This document shows, piece by piece, positions 37,960 through 47,934 of a stretch of DNA of 64,000 nucleotides. The translations under genes were made by a program, and so were the position numbers. The DNA comes from Bombyx mori (Eukaryota; Arthropoda; Insecta; Lepidoptera; Bombycidae): contig NC_085110.1 of the NCBI RefSeq assembly GCF_030269925.1, positions 8,680,001 to 8,744,000 on the forward strand, read 5' to 3'. How positions within the stretch are numbered: position 1 is the first letter of the stretch; every line of letters begins with the position of its first letter. A model generated the notes under the pieces. That model was not told the DNA's origin, ran no database searches, and saw nothing but the letters and a program-made list of their open reading frames with translations.

Positions 37960-38850
37960 ATAATTATTGTTCCAACGTAATCATGCGAGGTTTGTTTAGA
38001 GTTGAATAAAATTTGCGGAGTATATGCAAGCACCAATTTAATTAAGCAGTGGCTAAAGAGATTTCAACAAACCGGTTCTACATTACCGAGAAAACGTTAA
38101 GTTCGCCCGCGTACTTCACGAATGGTATTAAACATAGATTAGCTTTTCGACTTTGGGGATTACCCGAACAGCTTAAGGAGAATCTTGTCACGTGATTTGA
38201 AACTTAATCCACATAAGATTCAACTGGTGCAAGAACTGAAGGAAGTTGACTTCACTAAAATACTTGAGTTTGCATCTTTGATGCTTGACCAGTTCTCTCA
38301 GTATAAAAACATTCACATCACATCATCACAACATCACAAAAAGAGACACCTTTTGACATGAATGGATTTGTGAACAAACAAATATGATAGTATCAGCAAG
38401 AGTTGTGATCGGATCATATTTCTTTGAAAATGTTCGCGGTGAAGCTGTAACTGTTAATTCCAAACGATATGTTGGTATGCTGAGGGATTTACTCGGGCTA
38501 GAGCTCCCAAAAACTTGCTGGTATAAATTCGTGGACGTTATTCCAGAAGTTGGAACTACCTATCCACATCTAACATGGACGTCATACGGGAAATGTTCGC
38601 TGGGAAAGTGATTTCAAAAACAGGCCAGCACTGACAATAGAGCCCTGACTAATCGCCCCCAGATTTATTTTTATGGGGATATCTGAAGAGCAGGTTATTC
38701 TTGAATAACCCGAAAACCCTCAACGAATTAAAACAAAACATTCGTCAAGGTATGGCGGCGATTTTAGAAGGGACTTGCAGACGAGTGATTCAAAATTTGC
38801 GTTCTCGTCCATCTGGTGGATATCTTGACGATGTTCTTTGACATAGATAC
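37960..38850 (+). pseudogene. Decayed IS630/Tc1-mariner-type transposase
   Basis: Scattered frames keep family features: LNPHKIQLVQELK, then GSYFFENVRGEAVTVNSKRY with VGMLRDLL, then DVI.EMFAGKVISK-like sequence, and downstream FLNNPKTLNELKQNI-like sequence with a helix-rich end. Numerous stops and frameshifts occur. It resembles the group with FFEN...NS.RY motifs in insects; exact family unknown. A GGCCCACCCTGTATT end-like sequence at 38944-38958 could be the right terminus. Confidence 0.6.
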
Positions 38851-39046
38851 ATAGATTGCAAATATCCTATATCTCAAAATTAAATAATAAACTTTGAATT
38901 GTAATCTATGTTGTAGTAAACAGAATTCAAAAGTGTTTTTTCTGGCCCACCCTGTATTTAGAAGTCACGTTTTAACATTCCTTTCTAATTTGGATTTCGG
39001 TTACCATTTCAATGAACAGGGGTGATATTTTAAATGTTATATAAAT

Positions 39047-39052
39047 TTTATT
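39047..39052 (-). terminator. ARPC5: ARPC5 poly(A) signal
   Basis: AATAAA on the minus strand (TTTATT here), about 155 bases after the stop at 39206. Confidence 0.6.
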
Positions 39053-39205
39053 AACCATTTAACTACACAGTTAAGTAATAAATAAAATTTAGACGCACTG
39101 AACCATGAATCGTTCTGTAAACAGATAAAAAAATTAAACCAACACTCCTTAAAGTTTAGGATAAAGGTCTCATTGATTGGTTGAGCCGTGTAGTATTTAT
39201 AATAA

Positions 39206-39445
39206 TTACACTCTCATTCTGTCTGAAAGAACTCTTGCTATACAACCAAGACCACCTACACTGTATGCTTTATCATGCCATAACAACAGATGGCCACTTG
39301 AACCCTCTGATGGAAATTCAAAACCTTTATAGATATACTTCATAAGATTATCTATATCATCTAAAGACAAACTTCCAACTGCTTCCTCTATTTGTGCAGA
39401 TTTGATTGCAAGCAACACCTTCAAAGTCAGAGTTAATGCGTTTTC
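39206..39445 (-). CDS. ARPC5: ARPC5 exon 3 (terminal)
   Basis: Acceptor TGTTTTACAG; 79 codons and TAA. It holds the conserved C-terminal helices (YIYKGFEFPSEGSSGHLLLW through IARVLSDRMRV). Confidence 0.96.
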   Translation of the reverse strand, partial: ENALTLTLKVLLAIKSAQIEEAVGSLSLDDIDNLMKYIYKGFEFPSEGSSGHLLLWHDKAYSVGGLGCIARVLSDRMRV

Positions 39446-41238
39446 CTGTAAAACAATGGAAACATTTTAGTTACCTCTTATTTCATCTCTAAAAAACTTT
39501 GTGTAAACAAAAGAAAAGAAAACCCAATTATACAAGAAACCCAATTTTACAAACTTTGGTTATATGGATTCTCTATAATTTAATTACCAATTTGAACTTC
39601 TTTGTGTGGCTTTTTGCACCCATGTGACATGTGCATCAGTAATGGTAAAATTCATTAAAACTTAATGAATCAATGGCAAAAGTGAAACTGGCTGTATATT
39701 AGTCAATAAATATAGGATACTTCTACATTATAAGATAGAAAAAATAAACTACATATTTTACACCTGCAAATTGCAAGATGGCAGTAGTCACTACAGAGTG
39801 ATGTTGCTGAGGAAGCATTCTATTGTTGTTTTTTACACATGGCAATCTGGGTATCCAATATCTGGTCCTCTGTTGTATGAAAAGGCTCAAGTTTATAAGT
39901 AAAAAACACACACAAATTTATTCACATTGTGGAACTTAGAAATGAAAAAGGTATAAGAATGTCATTCAATATAGATTTGGTCAATTCTTTCAAGATTGTT
40001 TTCAGAAAATTATAAATGTTCTTCACAAAGTCTATAATTTATGCTTTGATAACAAATGCTCATTAAGCAAACTGAAAATTATTAATGTTAATATTTTTAG
40101 GTCTTCATAGAAATATGAGAATTTGACCAAATTCATTTAATTTAATGCTTCGGGGACCCACAACATAAATGTACAGACAAAAACATTTTTTACAATAAAA
40201 TACAGTATGAATATTCTTAAAAATAAATATATATATTAATATATTTATATTAAGGATTTGATTCGGGTGCTACACCCCAGCAGAGGGTAATAGGAAAGAA
40301 GAAAAAGAAGAATGAATATTCATGCTGTATGTATACTTTATGCAGACGATTTATATATACAACAGTTTTCTTACATCCAATTATCCTGGTTTGGGAACAC
40401 TGACCTCATATATTGATCCAGACAACTGAATCTCTACTGTATCCATAATTTAGAACAGCACTCACCTTTACCTGTTGATTAGATGATCCAAGTGGAGCAT
40501 TATTTAACACTAGCTTGAGTGCATCAATATGTCTGCCTGTGTTTGTAAGTTAAGAAATTTATTTTTATATCACAACACAATTCATCAAAATAAGTACAAT
40601 TTTAATTTTGGATGATGTAGGAGTAGGATCTCACTGAAATTAAATTCCTTTCATGCATTTATACAGGGAACTAGTTAATGTGTAATGTGATACCAATAAA
40701 AAAGGTGATGATAACTGGATAGAATCTGGTGAATAGAAATCATCCCCACTCAAGTTATTGATCACATTACACATCGGACTTCAGTTTTGTTTGCTTTGAG
40801 AAATAATTTTGAAGATGTATGTTTTACAGGTAATTTAATAAATGAGTACTATGCAATGAAGTAGAGTAATCAAACCTGGTTGAAATAAAAAAAAGTGCCA
40901 CCAACACTAACAACACAAAATTTGTTTATGACATGAAAAGTAGGAATTTAAAGTAAATTTAATGTGTAAAATGTATAAAGATAAAGGGATAGTTTAAAAT
41001 AGAAAAATGAATTGAAACATTGGAGTATTAATTTGACATGGAATTTAGGAAAATACAATTACAATTTATATTAATAAGACGATAGTTGAAAAGGATATTG
41101 ATTTAACAACGAACACACTTCGCCTTCATCTGGTCCAGTAGGGCCGGCTTGTTCTGCTTCGTCTTCTTTGAAGTTGTCTTCATTGTATTGATCTATGTCT
41201 ATTTTCCGGAATGCTGAGCTTAAAGTATTTTTTGCCAT
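39206..41238 (-). CDS. ARPC5: Actin-related protein 2/3 complex subunit 5 (p16-ARC)
   Basis: The smallest subunit of the Arp2/3 complex, which nucleates branched actin in the cytoplasm. Minus-strand exons 41238-41099, 40538-40466 and 39445-39206 give 453 bases, 150 residues plus TAA, against 151 in human. Landmarks: MAKNTLSSAFRKIDIDQYNE (family start), QAGPTGPDEGEV, LLNQGRHIDALKLVLNNAPL, ENALTLTLKVLLAIKSAQIE, DNLMKYIYKGFEFPSEGSSG, and LLWHDKAYSVGGLGCIARVL. Exon 1 cannot be joined to exon 2 with a GT donor without losing conserved residues. A cut at AATCA|ATATCCTTTT and CAAACAC|AGGCAG gives LLNQGRH exactly, which indicates a U12-type AT-AC intron. Intron 2 is ordinary (GTGAGT...TTACAG). A 5.7-kb LINE lies 143 bases upstream of the ATG in the same orientation. 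Confidence 0.95.
40466..40538 (-). CDS. ARPC5: ARPC5 exon 2
   Basis: Starts AGGCAGACAT after an AC-ended intron and ends CAGGTAAAG|GTGAGT, phase 0. It encodes GRHIDALKLVLNNAPLGSSN plus QQVK. An earlier GT (CAACAG|GTAAAG) would drop V-K, which are conserved. Confidence 0.92.
40539..41098 (-). other. ARPC5: Predicted U12-type AT-AC intron of ARPC5
   Basis: 560 bases. The 5' end reads ATATCCTTTT (41098-41089), the consensus of the minor-class 5' splice site. The branch-point match TTTCTTAAC (40557-40549) differs from TTCCTTAAC at one base and lies 11-12 bases before the terminal AC (40540-40539). There is no polypyrimidine tract of the major type. Splicing here is the only choice that restores the family sequence. 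Confidence 0.88.
41099..41238 (-). CDS. ARPC5: ARPC5 exon 1
   Basis: ATG at 41238; 46 codons plus CA. It encodes MAKNTLSSAFRKIDIDQYNE to EVCSLLN. The frame stays open into the intron, which could mislead automatic annotation into extending the exon. Confidence 0.93.
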
Positions 41239-41613
41239 GATAGTTAAAGTAGCTCAAACCTTGCTAGATTAATATGTATGTGAATAAACAATAATTATTT
41301 ATTTGTAGGGCAGGTGCCTACTTATCTTCTATGAGCTTTAGTCATAGATAAGACATACAATGAATCATTAAGAATCTGTGGTTTTTTTTTTTTTTTTTTC
41401 TTCAATATGGCGATCAAACTTCATTCGGAAGCTTATTTTAGCCAGAGTCGAGTCAGCCAAAGGCGACATAGTAACTTCATCTTGAAATGTCAAGTTGCCA
41501 TGATATTCCAGTGTAGAGGGATAGGAGCAGGGACTTTAGAAATAGGCGGTATAGGAGGAACTAGGGCAATATATACATATAGTAAAATATAGTAATGTAA
41601 AGAAGAAAAGATA

Positions 41614-44600
41614 TTATAATAAAATATTATGGAAGGTTAGAAAAGAAATAAGAGCTTTAGTATATTTGAAATCAACAAAGGAAAGTATAGTGTAGGAGTC
41701 ACAAGGGAGAGGAGCACGAAATTTTATAAGGAATTCATAAAGTGGTTTGGATTTGTATTTGACACATTCAAATAATGTATGTTCGATGTTTCCATTGGTA
41801 TTGCAATGTTCACAAGCGTCTGAGTCAACGACACCAATTCTCGATAAATGACTGGGTAAACTACAATGGCCAAATCTTAATCTCGATATGGTAGATGTTA
41901 CTTTTTTTGGGAAATTAAACTTAGAAAACCAAGGTTTTAAATTAATTTTGATATGAAGACGACGATATCGTCCACCTTTTGATAAACAAGACTTTTCCCA
42001 CTCGGAGTTCCAATCTTTTAAAAGATACTCCCGAGGCTTTTCTAGTAGGTCTTGAGTATACACTTTGTCAATATATGTATTACCCTGCCTTGCGGCCATA
42101 GCAGCTAAATAATCTACCAATTCATTTCCTTGGATGCCCGAATGGCCAGGAATCCATGCTAATGTGACTCGTAAATTTGAATCATGACATTCTTTTAATT
42201 TAAGTTTTACCTCAAGAGAAAGCGGACAAGGAGGTTTCTTTTTAAATGGATTTGATAAAAGAGACTGAAGAAAGCTCAATGAATCAGAAAATATATATGA
42301 ATTCTCTATTTTATTGCAAATTATATATTTGACACATTCAAGGACAGCCATGCCTTCTCCAACAAAGTTTGAAGAAAGATGTGGATATTTATAAAGACGA
42401 AAATGACCTGACGAGAGTCTTAAGAAAGCAGCTCCTACGCTTTTTTCATCCGAGGAAACGGATTTAGACGCGTCAGTATAGAAATCCTCCGATTTAGGTT
42501 CTAAGTTTTTAATAAAGGAGGCTAATTTTGAGTTTGCCGAGCTTGATCCTTTTTGGATATCTATTGATAACTTGATATCGGGTACAAACATTAAAGTCTC
42601 GTAATCATATGAAAAAGTTGAGTGGCATTGAAATTTATGAATTGAACAACGTAGTTCTAAAAATCTTCTATAGCTAGAAACTAAGTAAGGGATTTTCCGG
42701 TTACGCCAGAAAGCATTTCGTCCATTAATAACTTCACAAAGATTTTGTAGTTTCAAAATTAAGGGGTGTCCATGATATTGTTGAATTTTAAATATAAATC
42801 TATCAGAAAGGTATTGTCTACGCAAAGATAGCGGCGGTTCAGAGCATTCTATTTGTAAAGCATTTATTGGAGTACTATTCATGGCTCCAATAACGATCCT
42901 GAGACTTTTATGTTGTAATAAATCTAATTTATGTAGAGGTTGTTTGTTTTCAAGACAAAAAGTTATGGAGCCAAAGTCTAATATACTACGTACCAAAGCA
43001 TTATACATTAACCTAAGTACACTAGGATGAGACCCCCACCAAACGCCACTTACAGCTCTCATAATATTTATGTTTTTCTCACATTTTCTTACAATGTCGT
43101 TGATATGAGCGTCACCGTTCATACTAGAATCAAAAATGCGACCAAGAAATTTCGCCTCTTTAACCACTGGTATTCGTTCTCCATCAACAAAAATATTTAC
43201 GGTGGTAACTTTTCTTTTCCGCGTAAAAACAACTATGAGACTTTTAGATTTAGATAACGAAAGATTTTGGGCAGAGAGCCAGGATGATAACTTGTTTAAT
43301 GAATCGTTAAGAGTTTCCGCTGCTATTTTAATATCACGGTTAGCAGAGTAAACTAAGACATCATCTGCATATTGTAAGATGGAACAGGAAGGATCAACAC
43401 TTAAATGGAGATCGAAAGTATAAATGTCATATAATAGAGGACTTAGAACAGAACCCTGAGGGATACCTTTCCAAACTTTTCTTATTTTATCCTCAAAACC
43501 AGGTATATGTAAAGAAATAGTCCTTCCAGTATATAAATTAAAAATGAAATCAATAAATTTTAATGGTAATTTTAAATCCGACATTTTTTCTTTTAATTTA
43601 ATTAAGTTTACATTATCATACGCGCTTTGAATATCTAAAAAGGCTCCTACAACCGATTCAGATTTCGAAAAAGACAAAAAAATGTCTGTTGCAAAAATGG
43701 CATGGCTATCGGACACACCTTTACCTCTTCTGAACCCATATTGAGAGCAAGGCAAAAGATTGTTATGTTCTACGTACCACTCAAATCTTTGTTTAATTAA
43801 ATGTTCTGCTAATTTTACCAAAACAGATGATAACGCTACAGGTCTATAAGATAAAGGATTATTTGAATCTTTGTTAGGCTTTAATATAGGTATTATAATT
43901 TGATGTTTCCAGGAAGAAGGTATTATACCAGTGTCTATTATAGAATTAATTAAATTCAGTAAATATGATAGGGTTATAGGTTTTGAATTAATTAAGAAAG
44001 AGTAAGGAATACCATCACATCCTGGAGTGGAGTCTGATAACCGGTTCAAAACTAATTGAAGTTCCGGCAAAGAAAATGAACACGCTAAGTTATTATTAAT
44101 ATTAGAGTTATCTGATATATAAGAGTATGTATAAGGCAATTGGTCAAACTTAGGAACCATAGTGGGTGCGATATTGTCCAAAAAAGGATTAATCCATTCT
44201 TGCGATGTATAATTTCTAGATGGGGCTATAAAAGAAGATCTAAACATTCTTATATTTTTCCAGATTAGGGAGGATGGCGAATCAGGCGAAAGCTTGGAAC
44301 AAAATCTTTTCCATCCCTCTTTTTTCTTTTTCCGAAGAAGCCTTTTAGTGGCCGCTTCAACATTTTTATAAAATAAATAACTATGCATGGTCAAACATTG
44401 CTTATTAAGTTTTTCTGCATCATTTCTTTTATTGACAGCTTCTGTACATTCTTTGTCCCACCATGGGGGAGAAGGTATTTTCTTATGGGCAACATTCTTT
44501 TTGGGGATATGTTTATCTGCAGCTGCTAAGTATGCCGTAATAAGGTTATCATACGCCTTGTTTATGTTGTTATAATCATCAAGAGTAGATAAACTTGGAA

Positions 44601-45351
44601 AAGACATAATTTTCGATTCGACTTCTTGACTAAACAGTTCCCAATCATAGTTATTTAATCTGAACTTAAATAACGGCGGTAGTGGATTAAAAGTGCCTGT
44701 TTTACCAGAGGGCAAGGAAATTAATAAGGGATAATGATCACTGCCACAGGACAGCGTTAAACATTCCCAGTTTAACAGTGAAGACAAACTGGCTGAACTA
44801 AGTGTTATATCAACATAACTTGGGGCTTGACCCGGAACTGGGCGACGAGTGGGGGACCCATCATTCAGAACACAAAGATTATGATCATTTATTATCTCCA
44901 TTAAGCCATTTCCCATGCCATCATCGTTGGGTGCTCCCCATAAGAAGTGGTGAGCGTTGAAATCCCCTAGAACTACTATTGGTTTGGGTAATGATTGAAT
45001 GATTTTGTCTAGTATAGGCAGAACAGATAAATCCTTTTCTGAAATGTACACAGATAGATATGTTACCTCACCTACTCGGGCAGCCACTGCTTGTAAAATA
45101 TCCGAGTTAAAAGCTGGGATTGGCAAAGAAGAAAATCTGTGATTATTACGAATTAAAAGGGCTGTGCCACCATACCCATCATGTCTATCATGTCTGAGAA
45201 TATTAAAACCGGCCATACGGAAAGTGGAACCTGGAACTAACCAAGTTTCTGATATGGCTAGTAAAAAAATATTATGTGAATTAATTAAAGATATAATTTC
45301 ATGTTTTTTAGGAACTATGCTTTTACAGTTCCACTGTAGGACTCTGTCCAT
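41614..45351 (-). CDS. LINE ORF2, endonuclease-reverse transcriptase-RNase H
   Basis: 1245 residues, uninterrupted. Endonuclease: LQWNCKSI, SETWL, GDFNAHHFLWG, GSDHYPL. Reverse transcriptase: [50 protein letters not shown] (YADD near 661). RNase H: FYTDASKS, VGEGMAVLECVKYI, FSDSLSFLQSL, WIPGHSGIQGNELVDYLAA. The C-terminal Cys/His motif is CEHCNTNGNIEHTLFEC. Domain order equals that of the LINE in tim intron 8, with all catalytic motifs preserved. The ATG overlaps the last 29 bases of ORF1. Confidence 0.92.
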   Translation of the reverse strand: MDRVLQWNCKSIVPKKHEIISLINSHNIFLLAISETWLVPGSTFRMAGFNILRHDRHDGYGGTALLIRNNHRFSSLPIPAFNSDILQAVAARVGEVTYLSVYISEKDLSVLPILDKIIQSLPKPIVVLGDFNAHHFLWGAPNDDGMGNGLMEIINDHNLCVLNDGSPTRRPVPGQAPSYVDITLSSASLSSLLNWECLTLSCGSDHYPLLISLPSGKTGTFNPLPPLFKFRLNNYDWELFSQEVESKIMSFPSLSTLDDYNNINKAYDNLITAYLAAADKHIPKKNVAHKKIPSPPWWDKECTEAVNKRNDAEKLNKQCLTMHSYLFYKNVEAATKRLLRKKKKEGWKRFCSKLSPDSPSSLIWKNIRMFRSSFIAPSRNYTSQEWINPFLDNIAPTMVPKFDQLPYTYSYISDNSNINNNLACSFSLPELQLVLNRLSDSTPGCDGIPYSFLINSKPITLSYLLNLINSIIDTGIIPSSWKHQIIIPILKPNKDSNNPLSYRPVALSSVLVKLAEHLIKQRFEWYVEHNNLLPCSQYGFRRGKGVSDSHAIFATDIFLSFSKSESVVGAFLDIQSAYDNVNLIKLKEKMSDLKLPLKFIDFIFNLYTGRTISLHIPGFEDKIRKVWKGIPQGSVLSPLLYDIYTFDLHLSVDPSCSILQYADDVLVYSANRDIKIAAETLNDSLNKLSSWLSAQNLSLSKSKSLIVVFTRKRKVTTVNIFVDGERIPVVKEAKFLGRIFDSSMNGDAHINDIVRKCEKNINIMRAVSGVWWGSHPSVLRLMYNALVRSILDFGSITFCLENKQPLHKLDLLQHKSLRIVIGAMNSTPINALQIECSEPPLSLRRQYLSDRFIFKIQQYHGHPLILKLQNLCEVINGRNAFWRNRKIPYLVSSYRRFLELRCSIHKFQCHSTFSYDYETLMFVPDIKLSIDIQKGSSSANSKLASFIKNLEPKSEDFYTDASKSVSSDEKSVGAAFLRLSSGHFRLYKYPHLSSNFVGEGMAVLECVKYIICNKIENSYIFSDSLSFLQSLLSNPFKKKPPCPLSLEVKLKLKECHDSNLRVTLAWIPGHSGIQGNELVDYLAAMAARQGNTYIDKVYTQDLLEKPREYLLKDWNSEWEKSCLSKGGRYRRLHIKINLKPWFSKFNFPKKVTSTISRLRFGHCSLPSHLSRIGVVDSDACEHCNTNGNIEHTLFECVKYKSKPLYEFLIKFRAPLPCDSYTILSFVDFKYTKALISFLTFHNILL

Positions 45352-46872
45352 ATTTAAAAATATTGAAAATTGATAGTGAAATATTATTTATAAGTGAAAG
45401 AGCAACGTGTTCTGGTAGTTCTGAATTAGCAATAATATTTATAAGTGTGGATAACAATTTATTTAGTGTGTCAGAAGATGGCAACTGTGTATCCTTTTCT
45501 TTGTTGGATTGCAAAGCGGAACCTACTTTACCTTGAGACTCATCAAATGAAATGCTGCGGATCAATGATTTATATTCTGATTTGTCATAACCCTTATTTA
45601 AAATAGATGCCTGTTTAGGCTTCTTTATAACAGTTTTTTTGTAAGAGACAGAATTTGAACTATCTACATCATTTAAACTTTGGGCAGATAGTGGAATAGA
45701 TGATGTTATTTGCGAATATGATTTCTTTACAATAGGAAACAATTTAGAGGCTTCTTGGTATGAAATGGGGTTTTGAGACATATGTTTTTTAATATTTGTT
45801 TGTCTACTAAACTCAGGGCAAGATTTGTTTGTAGCCATATGTTCACCTCTACAGTTAACACAAGAAAAAGTCTCAGTATTACAAGCCAGTCCGCTGTGCT
45901 CTCCAGCACATTTATTACATCTAGGTTTGCTCCTGCATTGAACACGAGTGTGTCCAAAGCGACAACAATTGAAACATTGTACCGTTGGATAAATATACTG
46001 TTCAACTGGAATACTTGAAAAAAAGGAATACACTCTAGAGGGAAGAGACTGTCCGTCAAAAGTCAAGACCACAGTTTGAGTAGGAATCCATGAAGTTCCA
46101 TCTGAGTTGACAGACTTCCTGTTTAATCTACGGGATTTGATAATTTGTCCATAGCCTTCTGGGATTTGCAGATTGTCTACAATGTCCTCATGAGTCCACT
46201 CCTGAGGGATACCCTTTATCAAACCCATTTTACATATATTATATGTAGGAATCACTGGAATCACAATGGATTCATAGACATGTTGGATATGAAAATATTG
46301 GCATCACTATGTGTTTTAAAAGTTATTGCCAGGCGATTACGACCTACTCGTTTAATTCCATCCTGTAAGATATTACCAAGATTGCTTTTCTTTAGAAAAT
46401 TTCCAAATTTAAGTGGGTGCAGTGATGTAGTACTATTAGAATCTGAGATTAAAGTAACATGGACCATATATGGACCAGGATCCTGTTCAGTGTATTTTTT
46501 TCTGTAAACAGAGTCAGCCATTGGGGTCTCAGATGGTGTCATAGAAGGACTCGCTGAAGTAGGCTCTGGTGAGGTCTGTACAATTTGGCGAGGAGGCACT
46601 ATAAGCTTATTTACGTTATTTGCAAGATTTCCCGCCAAAGCCTGCTGCAGCGGGCGCAACGAAAGTTGTTTGTCCGAGATCTTTGGTTTAAAAGAATTAA
46701 CAAGTTTCTTTTTTTGGGATTTCTTCGATTTAACGTTGACAAATTCAGATACGTTGGAAAGGTCGAACTCATCACAGAAAAATATTGGTTGGCTAAACCT
46801 TGAGTTAGTCGTATCAGTTGTCTCCTCAGTAATATTCGGATCCGGGGGATCCGTTCCCGCCTCCAACTCCAT
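45323..46872 (-). pseudogene. LINE ORF1 (Gag-like), single frameshift
   Basis: ATG at 46872 (MELEAGTDPPDPN). The frame is open to a TGA at 46263-46261 and continues in the next frame from 46264 to the stop at 45323. The break lies between ISNMSMNPL and IPVIPTYNICKMG, which correspond to contiguous sequence in the intact ORF1 at 17482-19089, so one base appears lost. Zinc knuckles follow in the second part: [27 protein letters not shown] and CVNCRGEHMATNKSC. Programmed slippage is unlikely because the related element needs none at that place. Confidence 0.88.
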
Positions 46873-47065
46873 ACTATCTACGCTAAAGTACTAAAATATA
46901 CAATTATAAACTAAACATATATACAGTTATAAACTAAAATATGCTACAATATCTACAGAATATCAAATTAAATTAGTTAAAAAGGATATGAATTTTTTAA
47001 TTGGCCCTCTTCTCAAGTTCCGTCCCAAATTTTTTGAAGGTTCCCGCCTCTCTCAATCTGTGGTT

Positions 47066-47862
47066 CAATGAGTGAAATCGTATTTTTTTTTTATTGATCT
47101 GGTGAAGAGGCAAAGAAACTTTGATCATACTCCTAAATTTTTATTAAATATTAAAATATTAAAGCCATGCGTCAGTTGTATTGTCATGGTCTTTTCATGA
47201 AAACCCTAAAAACTATGCCTATGATATTTTCTTGTAATTTTCAAAGTACAAAGGATTTAGCTGTAGGTGCTTACATTTCGTTTACAATGGACTAATCAAA
47301 CAAGAAAATTCAATACGTTCACGTTGTTTGACTTTTGGCGGGAACGCGGGGCGAGAAGTTGTGTGAATTGTTTTATTTATTAAATTAGTCTTTCTTTGGG
47401 TTTCAATGTGTAATAGCAGTGGTTTATTAAATGTTTAGTACCCGTGAAAGGGCAAAAATGTGGAAAAATGAAACAAAGCCGCCGCGGCGCCGTGCTGGGT
47501 GTAGTTTCCCAGGATCTTCCAAAAAGTCTCAGTAAATAACCATATCACTCAGACTATACTTCATCCCAACTCATCTTGTTTCATTTACTTTCATCCTAAT
47601 TGATTCATATTTCAAATTAATTAATTTAATTTCGTTCTCTTCATTTTTCATAAAAAAGGAACAATTTGGTTGTAAGGTGATACTTTCGCCTTTCCAGTTA
47701 GAAAAAGGGAAGTACTACCACTTGACATATTTCTCAAATTGTCACCAATGATTACAAAATTTACCTTCATTAATTAAACTGTTTTTATCTGATTGTTACT
47801 GGCCTACAATCATTGGGGTTTTATAAATTTCTTAGATAAATTGAAATATTTAAACTATCACA
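47066..47862 (+). promoter_or_regulatory. PDCD10: Promoter region of PDCD10, with E2F-like site
   Basis: 800 bases without coding features between the LINE and the PDCD10 ATG. TTTTGGCGGGAA at 47333-47344 matches the E2F consensus (TTTSGCGS) and is followed by a GC-rich block (GCGGGGCGAG). In the absence of the LINE, this and the 41239-41372 segment would form a divergent promoter for PDCD10 and ARPC5. Confidence 0.45.
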
Positions 47863-47934
47863 ATGACAATGGGCGATGAATTGCCTGTGACTTCTTTGGT
47901 ATTACCAGTTTTAATTCGCCCTGTCCTAACGCAG
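47863..47934 (+). CDS. PDCD10: PDCD10 exon 1
   Basis: 24 codons, [20 protein letters not shown] to TQ, donor GCAG|GTGAGT, phase 0. A second ATG (47869) lies two codons on. Confidence 0.88.

Larger units (their letters stand above)
41382..47054 (-). mobile_element. Full-length I-superfamily LINE, second family
   Basis: Target duplication AATCTGTGG (possibly plus TT) at 41373-41381 and 47055-47063. Minus strand: a 5' UTR of about 180 bases starting GAGAGGCGGGAACC, ORF1, ORF2, a 3' UTR of about 215 bases and poly(A) (T-run 41382-41399). It has the same layout as the LINE at 17307-22944 but is clearly a different family by protein sequence. ORF2 is open; ORF1 has one frameshift. It sits between ARPC5 and PDCD10, oriented with ARPC5. 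Confidence 0.92.

Noticed and set aside
41093..41110. Ordinary GT donor for ARPC5 exon 1
   Set aside because: Available GT sites (GAA|GTGTGT or TT|GTTAAA) drop conserved residues or break the frame into exon 2; the AT-AC site does not.
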